NCBI GenBank assembly: GCA_030490835.1
Contig: CM059971.1
Span: 103,978,095 to 104,042,094 of the forward strand
DNA: 64,000 nt
Reading direction: 5' to 3'
Source of the DNA: Annona cherimola
Taxonomy: Eukaryota; Streptophyta; Magnoliopsida; Magnoliales; Annonaceae
Numbering within the stretch: the first letter of the stretch is position 1; each line of letters starts with the position of its first letter. Under the pieces are notes generated by a model. It had not been told where the DNA came from and searched no databases. It worked only from the letters and a program-made list of their open reading frames with translations. The position numbers and the translations under genes were made by a program. This document shows positions 1 to 11,710 of the stretch, piece by piece.

Positions 1-210
1 TCACGAGTTCAACCCGTTGTCCTCTTATGGTGGGGGTATAAAATTTCCTCTCAAACTAGGCCCATCAGCCCAAGTGGTTCATAGTCAGTGTAGATGCATT
101 GTTTGAAACCAAGGAATTACAAATTTCATGAGAAGTTTAGATTCATGGTTCGAAACGTAGGAATTGAAAATTCCTTGTTTTATGCTATAAAAAAAAAAAA
201 AATGCCTTTG
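1..210. other. Possible SINE remnant at the left edge
   Basis: ATGGTTCGAAACG, a weak B box, is followed by an A tract of about 14 (188-201). No duplication is visible because the left flank is outside the window or diverged. Confidence 0.3.
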
Positions 211-2787
211 TTTAGTGGGGCCGATGGATTCAGGGGAAGTGGTGGGCCTGGCTTATGATCAACGCGTAGTGAGACTGTGAGAGTGCGAGACCTCACATGA
301 ACTGGGCCCAGGAAAACGTGCCATTGTAATTTTGCAGTGAGTTTGTCTAGCAAATGCTTCAAGACACAAATGTTCAGTTCCCCGGAATGAATATATTCAA
401 ATTACCGGTTGATATTATTTTTTCCTTTCCCAAGAAATGGAAACCCTTTCTAGCAACCCACTTCGCTTTTTGGTTCAGAAAACAAAAGAAGAAAACGATT
501 AATGTGTATTTTGATAGCAGTTATGCTATTCATAATTTCTTTGATATAATACCTACCTTTTGGTAATATTATCTAAATATAATATTTGGTACTACCTGAA
601 TGCGGAAAATGGAAATTAACATAATCCATGTGTGAGGTTCTCAAATATCTATAGCACATCTCTAAATTTCTGGAGTAGTTGGTGAGCTACAGATTTTTTC
701 TATTTTAAGGGAAAGGCAATGGAGATTGCCAGCACGGTCTCCTCGGCTACTTTAATTTCCTCCCATTCGCCAATTAAAGGAATTCGTAACAGCCAAGTCA
801 AGGGCCGTAGAAAATTAAAGCAGACCATACCAATTATTTGTAGCTCGAGGTGTAGGTGTAGACTCAATTAGTCAGTTGAATTGATGGGTACTTGATCCAT
901 GGGCAGTGTTTGGATGGGGTGTATGGTGAAAGGTAAGCGGATCCTCTGTATTTTCAACATATAGACAATTAATGAAAAATTTACTTTATTTATTATATTT
1001 AAAATCATTTATATTATCATGGAAACCTTTTATTTGTCTAATATCACGCAATGTGTCTCATCTACAAATATATAAAATTAATATAATAAAATAATTTAAT
1101 GCTAAATATTAATTTTTAAGAAGCATTTTAAATATCTAAATCATCTAAAATATTATTACTACATGGATAGATGATTTTATAAAGTATTAATACATTTCAA
1201 TTTATACGTAAATGAATTTGATCATTTTCCCTAATTTACATATAAATATACATATTTTTAAGCAAATGTGACCTAGCGCATATTGAATTTGAATACAACT
1301 TGGCTTCATAAATAAACAAATAATGTTAAATATAATGAATAAATTGAATTTTTTATCAAGTGTTAAAATCTTAAAATTTGAAAAAGTTATGTAACCCGGT
1401 TACATAAAAAAAGGACATGATGTTCTTGTTAGATATTTTCCAAACGTCTTATTTACTTTCGTCTCTCAACGGTTTTACTTTCATTGCTATTATCCATAGT
1501 TGAATTATTTTATTTTCTTTCTATTTAAAAAATCTATTTCACTAACATCACCTTGAATTATTTTTAAATATATATATATACAACCATTTTCTATTATAAA
1601 CTACATCCAAAAATATTGTTAAGACTTTCCAATACAAATGGATAGAATGACGTACAAATGGGATGAAATTTCTTATTTTTAATAATTTTTTCCATTTTGA
1701 CTATAGTAATTTATTTTATAATACATACAAAATTTAATTACTCCATTTTTATTATTAATATAATTTTTCATTTTATAATATTTAAAGACTTTTGATGATG
1801 CTATCTCTCCTTCCTATTCAAATCATTTCTTATATTGCCACCAAGGGCTTGCTATGATGATATTAGTGGTGGCATGTTCACCTCAAGGTATGCTATTCAA
1901 GTCTTCTTTTTGTGGGAGTGAATTTGCAATTTAATTTGAGGATATTTACTAATTTTCCTTTGGTGCGGAGATATTTACTGTTTCTTTCCAAATATAAGGA
2001 CGGTGAATGTATCTAGCTGTAATATTAGTTGTCATAATATATAAATAAATACTGACAAAAAAGATTCTTTCTCTGACAACCCCATAAATTAATTATTGCG
2101 GGTGACTCAAAAATCATGGTCTTTGACATGGATCCGGTCTACTTATCTCCTGACTAAGCAACAAAAAAATACAAGGTTGGATGATGGACACCTAACGTCA
2201 TTAACGGGTCCATCCATCCAATCATGCAACTGTTGAAAACAGTCGTCGACACTAACCTCATTACCAAATAGGAACCTTCCCATTCAGAAAAGCCATGCTA
2301 CAATGTTAGCTTCTTTCCTACTCCGGCCATGCGTCCTCAAACGATGATGACTCGCTGGTTTTTATGATAAGGTGGAGCCCACCACTTGGCTGAGGACGCA
2401 TTAGGTCCATATTAGTAGGCGGTGGCCCACACATCGACCGATCATCACGGTCACGGTCAAATCATCCTAAATCAACAGCGGGGGAAAAAAATCCAAACAG
2501 TGGGTACGAACCACTTCTGCTTTAGAGACACGTGTGGATCACCGAGTGGCGACGCGTAGAAGCATAAAAGGAAAGGATAGATATATCAAAATTAAATCAC
2601 GCTACTTCGGATAGGAGTGGGTGGTGGCCCACCAAAAAGGTGGCAGTGGTTTAAAAACAGGATATCCACGCCAGCATTTGGAACTCATGTCGTTTTGCAT
2701 ATACCTGGAAAGGTGGCCCATGCAAACCCCGATTGCACTCTTATAAATCACACTTCAAGCGGTGCGTCGGAGAAGTGATGAATTTTC
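210..2787. other. AT-rich intergenic DNA without gene
   Basis: Only chance ORFs (up to 70 aa). A somewhat GC-richer block at 2,290-2,770 has repeated GGTGGCCCACC-like motifs and a TATA-like TATAAATCA near its end, but no coding sequence follows. Confidence 0.5.
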
Positions 2788-3033
2788 TAGGTAAAATTTT
2801 TTTAATGTAAATATTTTTAAATTAAAAATAATAATGTGATATGATAGGAGCGACAATGAAAAATAAAGAGAATAAAGTTAAATTAGATAGATTAGTTACT
2901 TATATAGTTGTATAGAAATGATTGAAAAACATAATAGTTGTAAAAAAATATATAAATAAATGATTAAAAATATGATGGTTATCAAAAGTAAAAAGTTTTA
3001 GATTAACATTTTTTATTGATTATAAAACACAAC
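2788..3033 (-). mobile_element. GGTGTGTTTGG-family MITE copy
   Basis: Contains the family blocks AATGTGATATGATAGGAG, ATAAAGTTAAATTAGATAG, TAGTTGTATAGAAATGATTG and AAGTTTTAGATTAACATTTT in order, reverse orientation relative to the copy at 10947-11225. Confidence 0.75.
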
Positions 3034-3751
3034 TCTAACCTTCCATGTAGATCTCTATTGTTGGTACTCCGTTTTTATTGGGTATTTTTGGGTAGATTAT
3101 AATAAAAATGATGTAATAAATAGTCGGTGCTGGATATTATTGGATAGATTACAATAAAAAAATGAGTATAATAAGCAATGTTGTAAGATCATATTGATCT
3201 TTTAAATACTAAAAAGTGAGAAACACATATAATATTGCACCTTTACTGTTATACCCGTATCGAAGTGGACAATTCCTAGCATGATTGGCAATAGAATATT
3301 AGGAATTAATTCAGACCTTCCAATTTCATGTTACATTTGTAGTATGTTCCAGCATTTTGCCGGCTTAATAAATGTGCACATATGAATGGGTTGGAATCAA
3401 CTTATATGGGAAACTTTATTTTCTAGTATTTAAGTTTTTTATTACTATTGTATACATTGTGACATCGGATATTACAATTCATGTACTTTTATAATACTCA
3501 ACGTGGAGGAACATCTTATAAATATCCTCACTCTTAAGGGGGACAATTGCAAATACCACAACTAGGGAACAAATTATATACTCTCAACGATGAGAGAATT
3601 CAAACCACGGACATGTGGCACATAGGCACTATCCATCACTAGTACAGCACTCCCCCCATTAGCCCATTAGCCAGTATTTTGAGTTAATATATGCTTTTAA
3701 TATACTTTATGTTCACAAGTATTTTTAATGGTATTTGATTTCATACACCCC

Positions 3752-4333
3752 GTTGGGGGTGTTAATGGTCATGGTCAACCAATTAATCTGCTCATCAAAC
3801 TCGTTTATAAACGGGTTTGGGTTAGAATTTTTGAATAAATGAGTTATAATCCATCAACCCGTTTAATCATTTAATTAAATAAATGGATTAAGGTTGAGAT
3901 TTTATAACTCATCAACCCGTTTAGCAATTTATTTAACTCATATAACTTATTCAACCCGTTTAATTCATTCAACCTATTTAACTCACTTAATTCATTAAAG
4001 TTTTATATATATACAAGTAAATCTCTTGGTTATTTTCTCTTTCTAAGTCTTCTTCAAATCACCTAATTTTCATTTTTTCACTGCTATTTTTATTTCATTT
4101 TTCCGTTACTGCCCTATTTTGATTTCCTGTATGCCGAAAACACCCTCTTGTCTCTCCCTGCATCTCCCTGCAAGATCATTATCTACTAGAGTCTAGGCTT
4201 TCAGGTTATTTGCTATAAAAAACTGTTAACAACCTACCAATTCTTTTATTAAATGGGTTATGATTGAGGATTTTTAAATGAGTTGGGATTAAAATTAGAC
4301 TCCAACTCATCCAACCCGATCCGTTAACACTCC
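3752..4333. mobile_element. Possible hAT-type MITE
   Basis: The left end contains GGGGGTGTTAATGG and the right end CCGTTAACACTCC; internal copies of AACCCGTTTA and its reverse are frequent. Flanks TACACCCC (3744-3751) and TACACCCG (4334-4341) are a 7/8 match, as expected for the 8-bp hAT duplication. The left end carries about four extra bases, so the boundaries are uncertain. Confidence 0.48.
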
Positions 4334-4340
4334 TACACCC

Positions 4341-4538
4341 GGTGCACCCGAGTGCTTTTACAAAAATATCACTGATTTAAAAAATCAAAAAAAATATTTA
4401 TAAATCTCGAAAAATGATAAAACTTGATACGTATGTTAAATACACTTAGATTAACAATTGCATAAAAATATTTCAAAAAAATAAAAATAATAAGTTTTTG
4501 CATCCGGATTCACCAAAGCTTAATGCACCTGGGTGCAC
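4341..4538. mobile_element. Palindromic core MITE, GTGCACC-ended
   Basis: Ends GGTGCACCCGAGTGC and GCACCTGGGTGCAC. Carries the family core GTTAAATACACTTAGATTAA preceded by GATAAAACTTGATACG. Confidence 0.7.
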
Positions 4539-5059
4539 TAAATAAGGTCCCTTTTTTAGTCATTAACTACTTACCCTTTTAACTTTATTTTCAAGGGAAT
4601 TTTTGCATTCATGCTTACAGCGATGGGCTGAAATTATAGAAATGTCATGACTTTTGCGAAATCTGCATTTGAAAATATCTAAAATTCCAATTGTTATCAC
4701 TTGAGATCAAAATGAAGAAAATACTTTTGTAAAGAAACAAAATCACAAAATGTAAAAAAAATATTTTAATTAGGAATATTTAAAAATAATTTTTTTTACA
4801 TTTCATGATTTTAATTATTTACAATAGTATTTCACCATTTCAAACCCTAAATCATATGCCTGCAAATTTTAGTAAATCTTATAAACACGTAATCAAATTT
4901 TGCGAAAGTCCTGACATTTCCGCTAATTCTACCAAATCTTACATGCAAAAATGCAAAATCCCCTTATTTTGTAATTATATCATCTTTGTACTGGTGATAT
5001 AATTTTTCATTGTCTCGATCCATTCCATTCCAAGGATAGACGAAATAATCAGTTCGAAT

Positions 5060-5275
5060 AACAATGGCTCGTTTGATGGAGAGGTGGAAGGAAAAAAAAA
5101 AAAAAAAGACCAAATTGATGGGAGGCATGCCTCTCACGGGGGGTTCGAATCTCAGTCAACTAAGTGGCCTGGGAGTAAGGTTCTCTCCGTGTGGAAGTAA
5201 TAGTCGCTTGTGTTAGAAAGGAAATTTGTAGAGGTTCCTGTGAGTTTAATTTGTAATAATTAGATTTCCATCAAA
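5060..5275 (+). mobile_element. Possible SINE (B-box and A tract)
   Basis: GGGTTCGAATCTCAG at about 5143-5157 is a good RNA polymerase III B box, downstream of an A tract (5092-5107) and ATGGCTCGTTTGATGGAGAG. It resembles the SINE design but not closely any other copy here. Confidence 0.4.
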
Positions 5276-5771
5276 AAATTTGTAATAATAGATGAAGAAT
5301 ATTAGATATTATAAAGTATGACTCCATATTAGCACAATAAAAAAATACGCAAGATACATAGATTCCTACATAACAGATCCTATATTAATAACTCTTACCA
5401 ACATTTCCCAAAGGAAGCTAAAGTATAAATGATTCCTGATTTTAGCTGAGAGAGAGGGCTTGTGTCAGATGCTTTTTGGGTATCATCCTAAAAGGAAGAA
5501 GAGATGCCAAGCACGTGTGGATGGATTAAGAAAAAGGACCGATGAGACGCGAAACCGTCGGCAGCCATGGCATGCAGTAGTGCAGTGTCTCCCCTCTCCA
5601 CCACCTAGAACTGCCTGCTCACAGATGTTGTGTGGCCTAGCAAGATGCTCAAACGGTTGGCAGCTAAGTAACAACGTGAAATGGGAATCCACGTACACGT
5701 GAAGGTGGGCAATTGCCACCTACACTTTTCAAGGTGCACTGACAGCCGCATGCGGCCTCGCTAAGAACTTT

Positions 5772-5869
5772 TGTTAATGATTATTATCTTAAATGTATTT
5801 AATTAATACACCAAATTATTTGTTAATGATTATTATCTTAAATGTATTTAATTAATATACCAAATTTTA
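5772..5869. repeat. 49-bp tandem duplication
   Basis: TGTTAATGATTATTATCTTA begins at 5772 and at 5821, and the rest of the unit is nearly identical. Confidence 0.85.
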
Positions 5870-6879
5870 TAATTTGTGAAGTTTTATTTGAAAATGACTA
5901 AAATATTTTTAAATTTTAAATTTTAAAACATATATCTCTCAAAAATAGTAAAACTTATTATATAGTTGTCCTTCTGAATGTAGAGATATTTATAGGAGAT
6001 TCTTCCACAGTTAAGGTTGTAATTCGTAAATGAACCTGATTTGTAATATCAAAATGTCAAATTACATATAATACTAATAAAAAATTAAATGTATTTGGAA
6101 TAAATTTTTTTTAAAAATAAGTTTTTATGACCGGATGAATATGAGCTCCCATATAATCGTAGCTAATTATTGTATACCCCTTCATGGAATTGCTATGCAG
6201 CCTCTAACTTCTCGACTAGAAACGTTGCAAAATAAAAATAAAAAAATTTCAAAAAAAAAATCATCTACGTACGACCGCAGATTCTAAAAACATAGCTAGT
6301 CAAACGTGAATGACGTTGTTAGCTTGTTTAATCTTTTCAATATTGTTGTATGTACTATGATGATGTATGTATATTATATACTGGCTCACGTAGTGAGCGT
6401 ACGTAATACTGACATAGATTCGCCACACTAGAAGTTCATAAGCTATCAACTTTTTCACGGGAATTTAAATTTTGCTGAATTTAGTATTAAAATAGACACA
6501 TTAAACATTATATAAAAATTGGATACATTTGAGCAAATTCCGTTGCCCTCAATTAATCATGTATTTTTGTACCAAAAATTTAGATACTCATGTCAACATT
6601 TATTACGGTGGTCGGTAAACAAGGTAGCGCTGCAGGCAATAAAAATATAGCAGCTTATCCTGATGTGAACCGTTCCATCTTGCAGGTTCACGGATTTAAT
6701 TTGTACTTTTATATGATGGGATTTTATTTATTTTATTTGACCTTCTCGTCAACCATTCTTGCTCACACTTAAAATTAGCTTAACTAGGCTCTTCGGAAAA
6801 ATTAGCTTAACTAGCTCGTAGTTAAACCAACAAACCGCAGTAATATTAATCATGAGAATAGAACGCTGGTAGTCTCGAT

Positions 6880-7198
6880 GTACCCCGGGTGCATTTAATT
6901 CATTTTTTAAAATTTTTTAATTTTTAATAAAATTTTAATCTAAGTGTATTTAACTTGTATATCAAGTTTTACCATTTTTGAAGATTTTTAGATTTTTTTT
7001 TTGAAAATAAGTGATTTTTTAGCAATTCAAAATTATGAAAATGACATTGATTTTCAAAAATAAAAAAAATCTAATTTTTTTTAAAAATGATAAAATTTGA
7101 CACACACATTAAATACACTTACATTAACAGTTTTATAAAGATAAAAAACGGATTAAATCGCTTGGGTACCCCCGAGGCCAAGTGTACACAAGTGCACT
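6880..7198. mobile_element. Palindromic core MITE, full palindrome
   Basis: ATCTAAGTGTATTTAACTTG on the left and its inverse (ACATTAAATACACTTACAT) on the right flank a centre near GACATTGATTTTC. Ends CCCGGGTGCATTT and ACAAGTGCACTC. Confidence 0.72.
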
Positions 7199-7261
7199 CT
7201 ACCAGGCTCCTAATTGAATAAGAAAACCGATTCAATGCATTCCATTGTATTAAAATTATAG

Positions 7262-7595
7262 GACACTCGAGTGCAAAATTCACTTTTTAAATTTTGTGAA
7301 ATTTTTATAAAAGTATCAATTTAGGTTTATTTGACATATATATTAAGTTTAATTATTTTTAGGGATGCATGTGTGTATTTTAAAATCAGAGAAAGTTTAT
7401 CATTTTTAAATTACTAAAATGCGCCCATTTTAAAATAAAAAAAATCTACGTATCTCAAAATAAATAAAACTTAATTTATAAATTAAATATATTTAGATTA
7501 ATAATTTTATAAAATTTTAATAAAATTAACAAAAGTATATTTAACATCTAAATGCACCAAAGTTCCAATACACCTAAGTACATTGAAATCGTTCC
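7262..7595. mobile_element. Palindromic core MITE, diverged
   Basis: Ends ACACTCGAGTGCAA and CACCTAAGTACATTG, with core ATTAAATATATTTAGATTAA. The tail is rich in A/T. Confidence 0.6.
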
Positions 7596-7730
7596 AACTA
7601 AATATTTTTCCTGTTTGTAATCAGAAAGCCCGGTATTCTTGGCTTTAATGCCAATAAATCCAGTTTTCGAATCCTAATGGAAGAACTTTATCATTCATTT
7701 TAAGAGTATGATCTGCTGTAAATAATATTT

Positions 7731-8828
7731 GGATAACTTGCAAATATATCCATGTAGTTTATATATATATATATTGCGGATATATCTAGAGAGTTTCAAG
7801 AATGTCAAATAACTTCTGCATAGTTTGACAAAAATTGCATGCAACACCAGGGAGCACCGATGTCCCACTTTGAAGTACCCCATGAATGACGAGTGAATAA
7901 AAAAACTAGATGCTTGCAGCAAGCCTTCGTTAGACAGCGAGGAAGACAAAAACAAGGGTAGTAGTTGGGCAAATGATAAGTGGTGTTAATAATGCTTTGA
8001 TTAATGGATTTTTCGTTGTAAACATGGGTGGATGGTTATTGATAGAAAAATTGGTTATGATGGGCAAAGAAGAAGAAAATGGGGAAACAACTAGAGTAGT
8101 GGTCGATAATGATTTTTTTTACAGTGAGGTCAGTGACAAAATGGACTTACTAAAAAACGATTGATTTAATTTTGGAAATGCTCCGAAATTTTTTATTGTA
8201 AAAGACCAAATCCTTTTGGCTATATTAAATTGGTATGGAATCATGGATGTCCATTTTTTCTGACATACTATGTTGAATGCATTCGCTGTTGATGGTGGTT
8301 TCGGGTGGTTCTGCTGGCAGTTTGGAAGGATTTTTTTCGTGGACAGATCAGTCAACTACGATTGTCTGATTGATGTCCACCAAGTCCAAATCTAAGAGGG
8401 ATGTGGTTGGCTTTTTAATTTAAGAAGACGGACGAATAGGAGGTGCTACCAATTTCTATAGCCACCGGAGCTATAGCCAAAGCCTGAATGGGGAGCATAA
8501 GGCCTGAATAGAGAGAACGATGAGAGCTATGGCAACAGGAGTTGAATCGTGAATGGCAGCCATGGCTACTGCTGAAATTTAGAAGATGGAGCACAGGTGT
8601 TTTGGTGTTCCAAGTGTGGATGCACCTATCTTCACTTGCAGTGCTTAAATTGAAGGACATTTTTGAAAAAGGAAAAAATGACTTGACATATTATCTTGAT
8701 GCTAGCCGTCATCATGGATATGCATGCAATTTTTGTCAAACTACGTAGAGGTTATTTGCCGTTCTTGAAACTCTACGGGTATACCTGCAAATATAGATAA
8801 ACTAAGTGGGCATATTTGTAAATTACCT
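7731..8828. mobile_element. Mutator-like element, about 1.1 kb, perfect 9-bp duplication
   Basis: The left TIR 7731 to about 7845 (GGATAACTTGCAAATATATC) is the inverted counterpart of the right TIR, about 8718-8828 (ending GGGCATATTTGTAAATTACC). The flanking direct repeat ATAATATTT is exact at 7722-7730 and 8829-8837. The interior (7,850-8,715) has two short ORFs on opposite strands and a GC content above its surroundings, which could be captured host sequence, but I recognise no domain. Confidence 0.82.
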
Positions 8829-8996
8829 ATAATATTTGCTGAAGATTCGTTACATCAAAGTGGAAAAAAAAAAATCACTTGGATGGTAAATACGTAGCCT
8901 CGAGTATTTAAAACTAAAAAGTATTTTTATTCTTCAGAAGATACGATTGCAAATCTTGGTCCCTCGCCATTGGTAGCAGGTTGCCTGCAATACCAT

Positions 8997-9086
8997 GCAG
9001 CGTAGCTTTCTTCGGATTCTAATATTGCAGCGTAGCTTTCTACGGATTCTAATATTGCAGCGTAGCTTTCTTCGGATTCTAATTTT
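8997..9086. repeat. 30-bp tandem repeat, three units
   Basis: Unit GCAGCGTAGCTTTCTTCGGA..., at 8997-9026, 9027-9056 and 9057-9086. Units differ by one to two bases. On the minus strand it gives a ten-residue periodic peptide, but that ORF runs into the SINE and is not a gene. Confidence 0.9.
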
Positions 9087-9299
9087 GAGATCATAGGCTG
9101 ACAGGAGCTCCTATTAGCACAACTAAGTTTTTTATTTTTCCATAAATTTGTTGGTCTAAGTTTATTAAATTTATATAACAAATTAATAATTTTTTGAATA
9201 TGTGTAACACGATAAATATTTATGAATTGTTTTTCAATGTGAAAAAAGGTTAAATTTTGAAAATTTCGAAGATCACACGAATTCAATACTCCATGCAAC

Positions 9300-9601
9300 A
9301 CCAACCGAGCCGTGCTCGGTTGGTATGTGCAGCTGCCGAAAATTGGCGGCTGGCAGTGGGTCGAGGGTTCGAATCCCCTTTCGGCCAAAAATTATGTTTG
9401 GGAGCTTTGGTCTCCCGTCTGGATGGTTGTGGGAGCCGTGGTCTCCCGTTTAGTTGTTGGAAGCTGTGTCTTCCTGATTATCGGGTGGAGCAGTGTCTCC
9501 AAATTTGTAAGAATGTCTCAAAACCTTCAATGTAATATGTGTTGAGATGTATGTAAAAATACACTCCAATCAAAACAAAACAAAACAAAAAAAAAAAAAA
9601 T
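9300..9601 (+). mobile_element. tRNA-type SINE, about 300 bp, with 14-bp target duplication
   Basis: The head is ACCAACCGAGCCGTGCTCGG, followed by a perfect RNA polymerase III B-box-like GGGTTCGAATCCCC near 9363-9376. The 3' end has an AAAACAAAACAAAACAAAA tail. The flanking repeat ATACTCCATGCAAC is exact at 9286-9299 and 9602-9615. The short ORFs crossing it are not genes. Confidence 0.88.
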
Positions 9602-9615
9602 ATACTCCATGCAAC

Positions 9616-10946
9616 GGGTTGCATTAAATTATTAATTTCTAGATATATTCGTCTTTTTTAATTGCTTTCTCTACAATTAATTGAAATAAAAACAATAAAT
9701 AAATAATTACGTAAAAATAAAAATTAAAGGTGAGATCACGGCACCACATCAAATTAGAGAACGTTTAACCCTCTCTAAAAATGACTTCCAAACCACACGC
9801 GAAAATGTAACATTCAATGATAGGCTGTTCGCCTGTTCCCAGGCATACAACGGAATGAGATTTGTAAAAGCTGTATATTAAGAAATGACAAATTATATAT
9901 ACTATTTCTTTATATTTTACTGTACAACTACCTTATATATTTCAGCAATATTTCTTATTTATAATCGTTATATTTTTCCATTTCAAAAAAATCAAAATTT
10001 TTCCTCCGTTTTTTTCCTCTCTACAAAAACTTAGAAAAATTTTAAAATTTATCCGGAATGAAAAATCCCTAGCCATTTCATCCTGTGCGATGATCCGCCT
10101 GAGGAAGTGATTAATATAGGTGTGTCTCATCAATCAGCAACACACACAATTTCCTCGCAAGAGCAGCCAAATGACGAGGCGGGTACACAGATTAGGTGCG
10201 CCGTCAACTCGCATTCATCTTCCACCTATTTTTTATTTTTTATTTTTTCTTATTAAAATGTCTTTGTTCCTACTTCCAAGCAGCCCGGCAGCGCTAGCTA
10301 GCTTGGCCATCTTCTTGCTAATGTGCGCCGGGGGCTATAGTTTATTATTATAAACGATGGAAGGGACCCGGGCCACGACGCTAGCCACACAGCACCCGCC
10401 CTATCAATGCCTTCGCTGCTGCTGATCATCCAATCACCACTGCCCATCTGTCCGTCGGTGCTTCCTCTCATTGACGCGCCCGGCCCTCACCAACCCCAAA
10501 CCATAAATAGCTCATGAACTTTCCCTTTTCCCATTTTGCCCTTCCCTTCCTTGGTGACTCCGCTCTTGCCCCATCTGTCTACCACCGTCGTCACCACTCA
10601 CCACCTCCTCGAGGGGAAAAAAGAAACAAAAGAACTTCGCGTGCAAAATTACGTGCTGAGTACATTGTGTCACGTGTATGTATGGAACGCTTGCCAATAT
10701 ACACGCACCGCCAGCCCCGGGTAGCAGATACACGTGCGTGTGACTTAGAAAGGCGGTTGGATGGACTGAGATATATGCTCATCCCATCATCTCTGATCTG
10801 TGGTTCACTGCCACTTCAATGCGTGCCTGATCCTGACCCTCGGGTTTCAACATTTTGGCTAGAGTCGAACCCGAGTGAGGCCGCTAACCTTTTTTTATTA
10901 GTTTAAGTATATTTTGGGTGTATTTGGTAATGAATAAAATTTTTGG
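9616..10946. other. Intergenic; GC-richer island at 10.2-10.9 kb without recognised gene
   Basis: 10,360-10,870 has CATAAATAG at about 10,502, CT/CA-rich leader-like sequence and ORFs up to 130 aa in different frames. No protein family is recognisable. It could be a promoter fragment of a lost gene or unrecognised repeat. ACGTG-type motifs occur at about 10,675 and 10,730. Confidence 0.4.
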
Positions 10947-11478
10947 GGTGTGTTTGGCAATCAGGAAAAAATGTCAACTTAAAACTTTTTAATCTAAAAC
11001 TTTTCACTCTCTATAATTATCATATTTTTTAATTATTTTTTCACATTTTCCCATACAACTACCATACTTTTCAATCATTTCTACACAACTACCTATACAA
11101 TTAACATATCTATTTTAACTTTATCATCTTTACTCCTCATCATTACCCCTATCATATCACATCATTTGACAACTTTTACCCTCTAAAACTTTTCATCAAA
11201 AGTTTTATCCATTCCCAAACACACCATTGATGAAAAATTTTAGAGAGTAAAAGTTGTCAAATGATGTGATATGATAGGGGTAATGATGAGTAGTAAATAT
11301 GATAAAGTTAAAATAGATAGGCTAGTTATGTGGATAGTTGTGTATAAATGATTGAAAAGTATGGTAGTTGTATAGAAAAATGTGAAAAATGATTAAAAAA
11401 TATAATAGTTGTGAAGAGTGAAAAGTTTTAGATTGAAAAGTTTTAACTTAACATTTTTTATCAATTGTCAAACACACC
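10947..11478. mobile_element. Inverted pair of the GGTGTGTTTGG MITE: about 250-bp hairpin arms
   Basis: 10947-11225 is a complete copy with 11-bp terminal repeats GGTGTGTTTGG/CCAAACACACC. 11229-11478 is a second copy in the opposite direction. The arms share long near-identical stretches (for example around AACTTTTCACTCTTCACAAC and ATCATATCACATCATTTGAC), so the RNA could fold into a very long hairpin. Confidence 0.85.
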
Positions 11479-11619
11479 TTTTATATCATATCTTAGCTCA
11501 TATTACAGTTTGCCTAGGAGACGATTTTTATAATTTAAGAGAAAGACCACATAAGCTCTCACATGTAAGCAATGAAATTATAGACTTCCAAATATCAAAT
11601 AAAAATAAATCTCTCAAAT

Positions 11620-11710
11620 TCAAATTTTGAACTCAAGACATTGCGTAAGAGGTTGTTGCCTCTAACCACTTAGTCATAAGTGATTATCTCAATACACTAA
11701 CTTAACTTAC
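11620..11710 (-). mobile_element. Possible SINE remnant
   Basis: The minus strand reads CTAAGTGGTTAGAGGCAACA followed by GAGTTCAAA, a weak A/B-box-like arrangement. Degenerate, with no tail seen. Confidence 0.3.

Noticed and set aside
8927..9388. 153-aa minus-strand ORF with a ten-residue repeat
   Set aside because: It runs through the 30-bp minisatellite and into the SINE; periodicity comes from the DNA repeat, not from protein selection.
9360..9390. A tRNA gene at the GGGTTCGAATCCCC motif
   Set aside because: No cloverleaf could be made around it, and the exact flanking duplications and tail show a SINE.
10514..10906. 130-aa ORF in a GC-richer island
   Set aside because: No domain, no splice context, and several overlapping frames of similar length.
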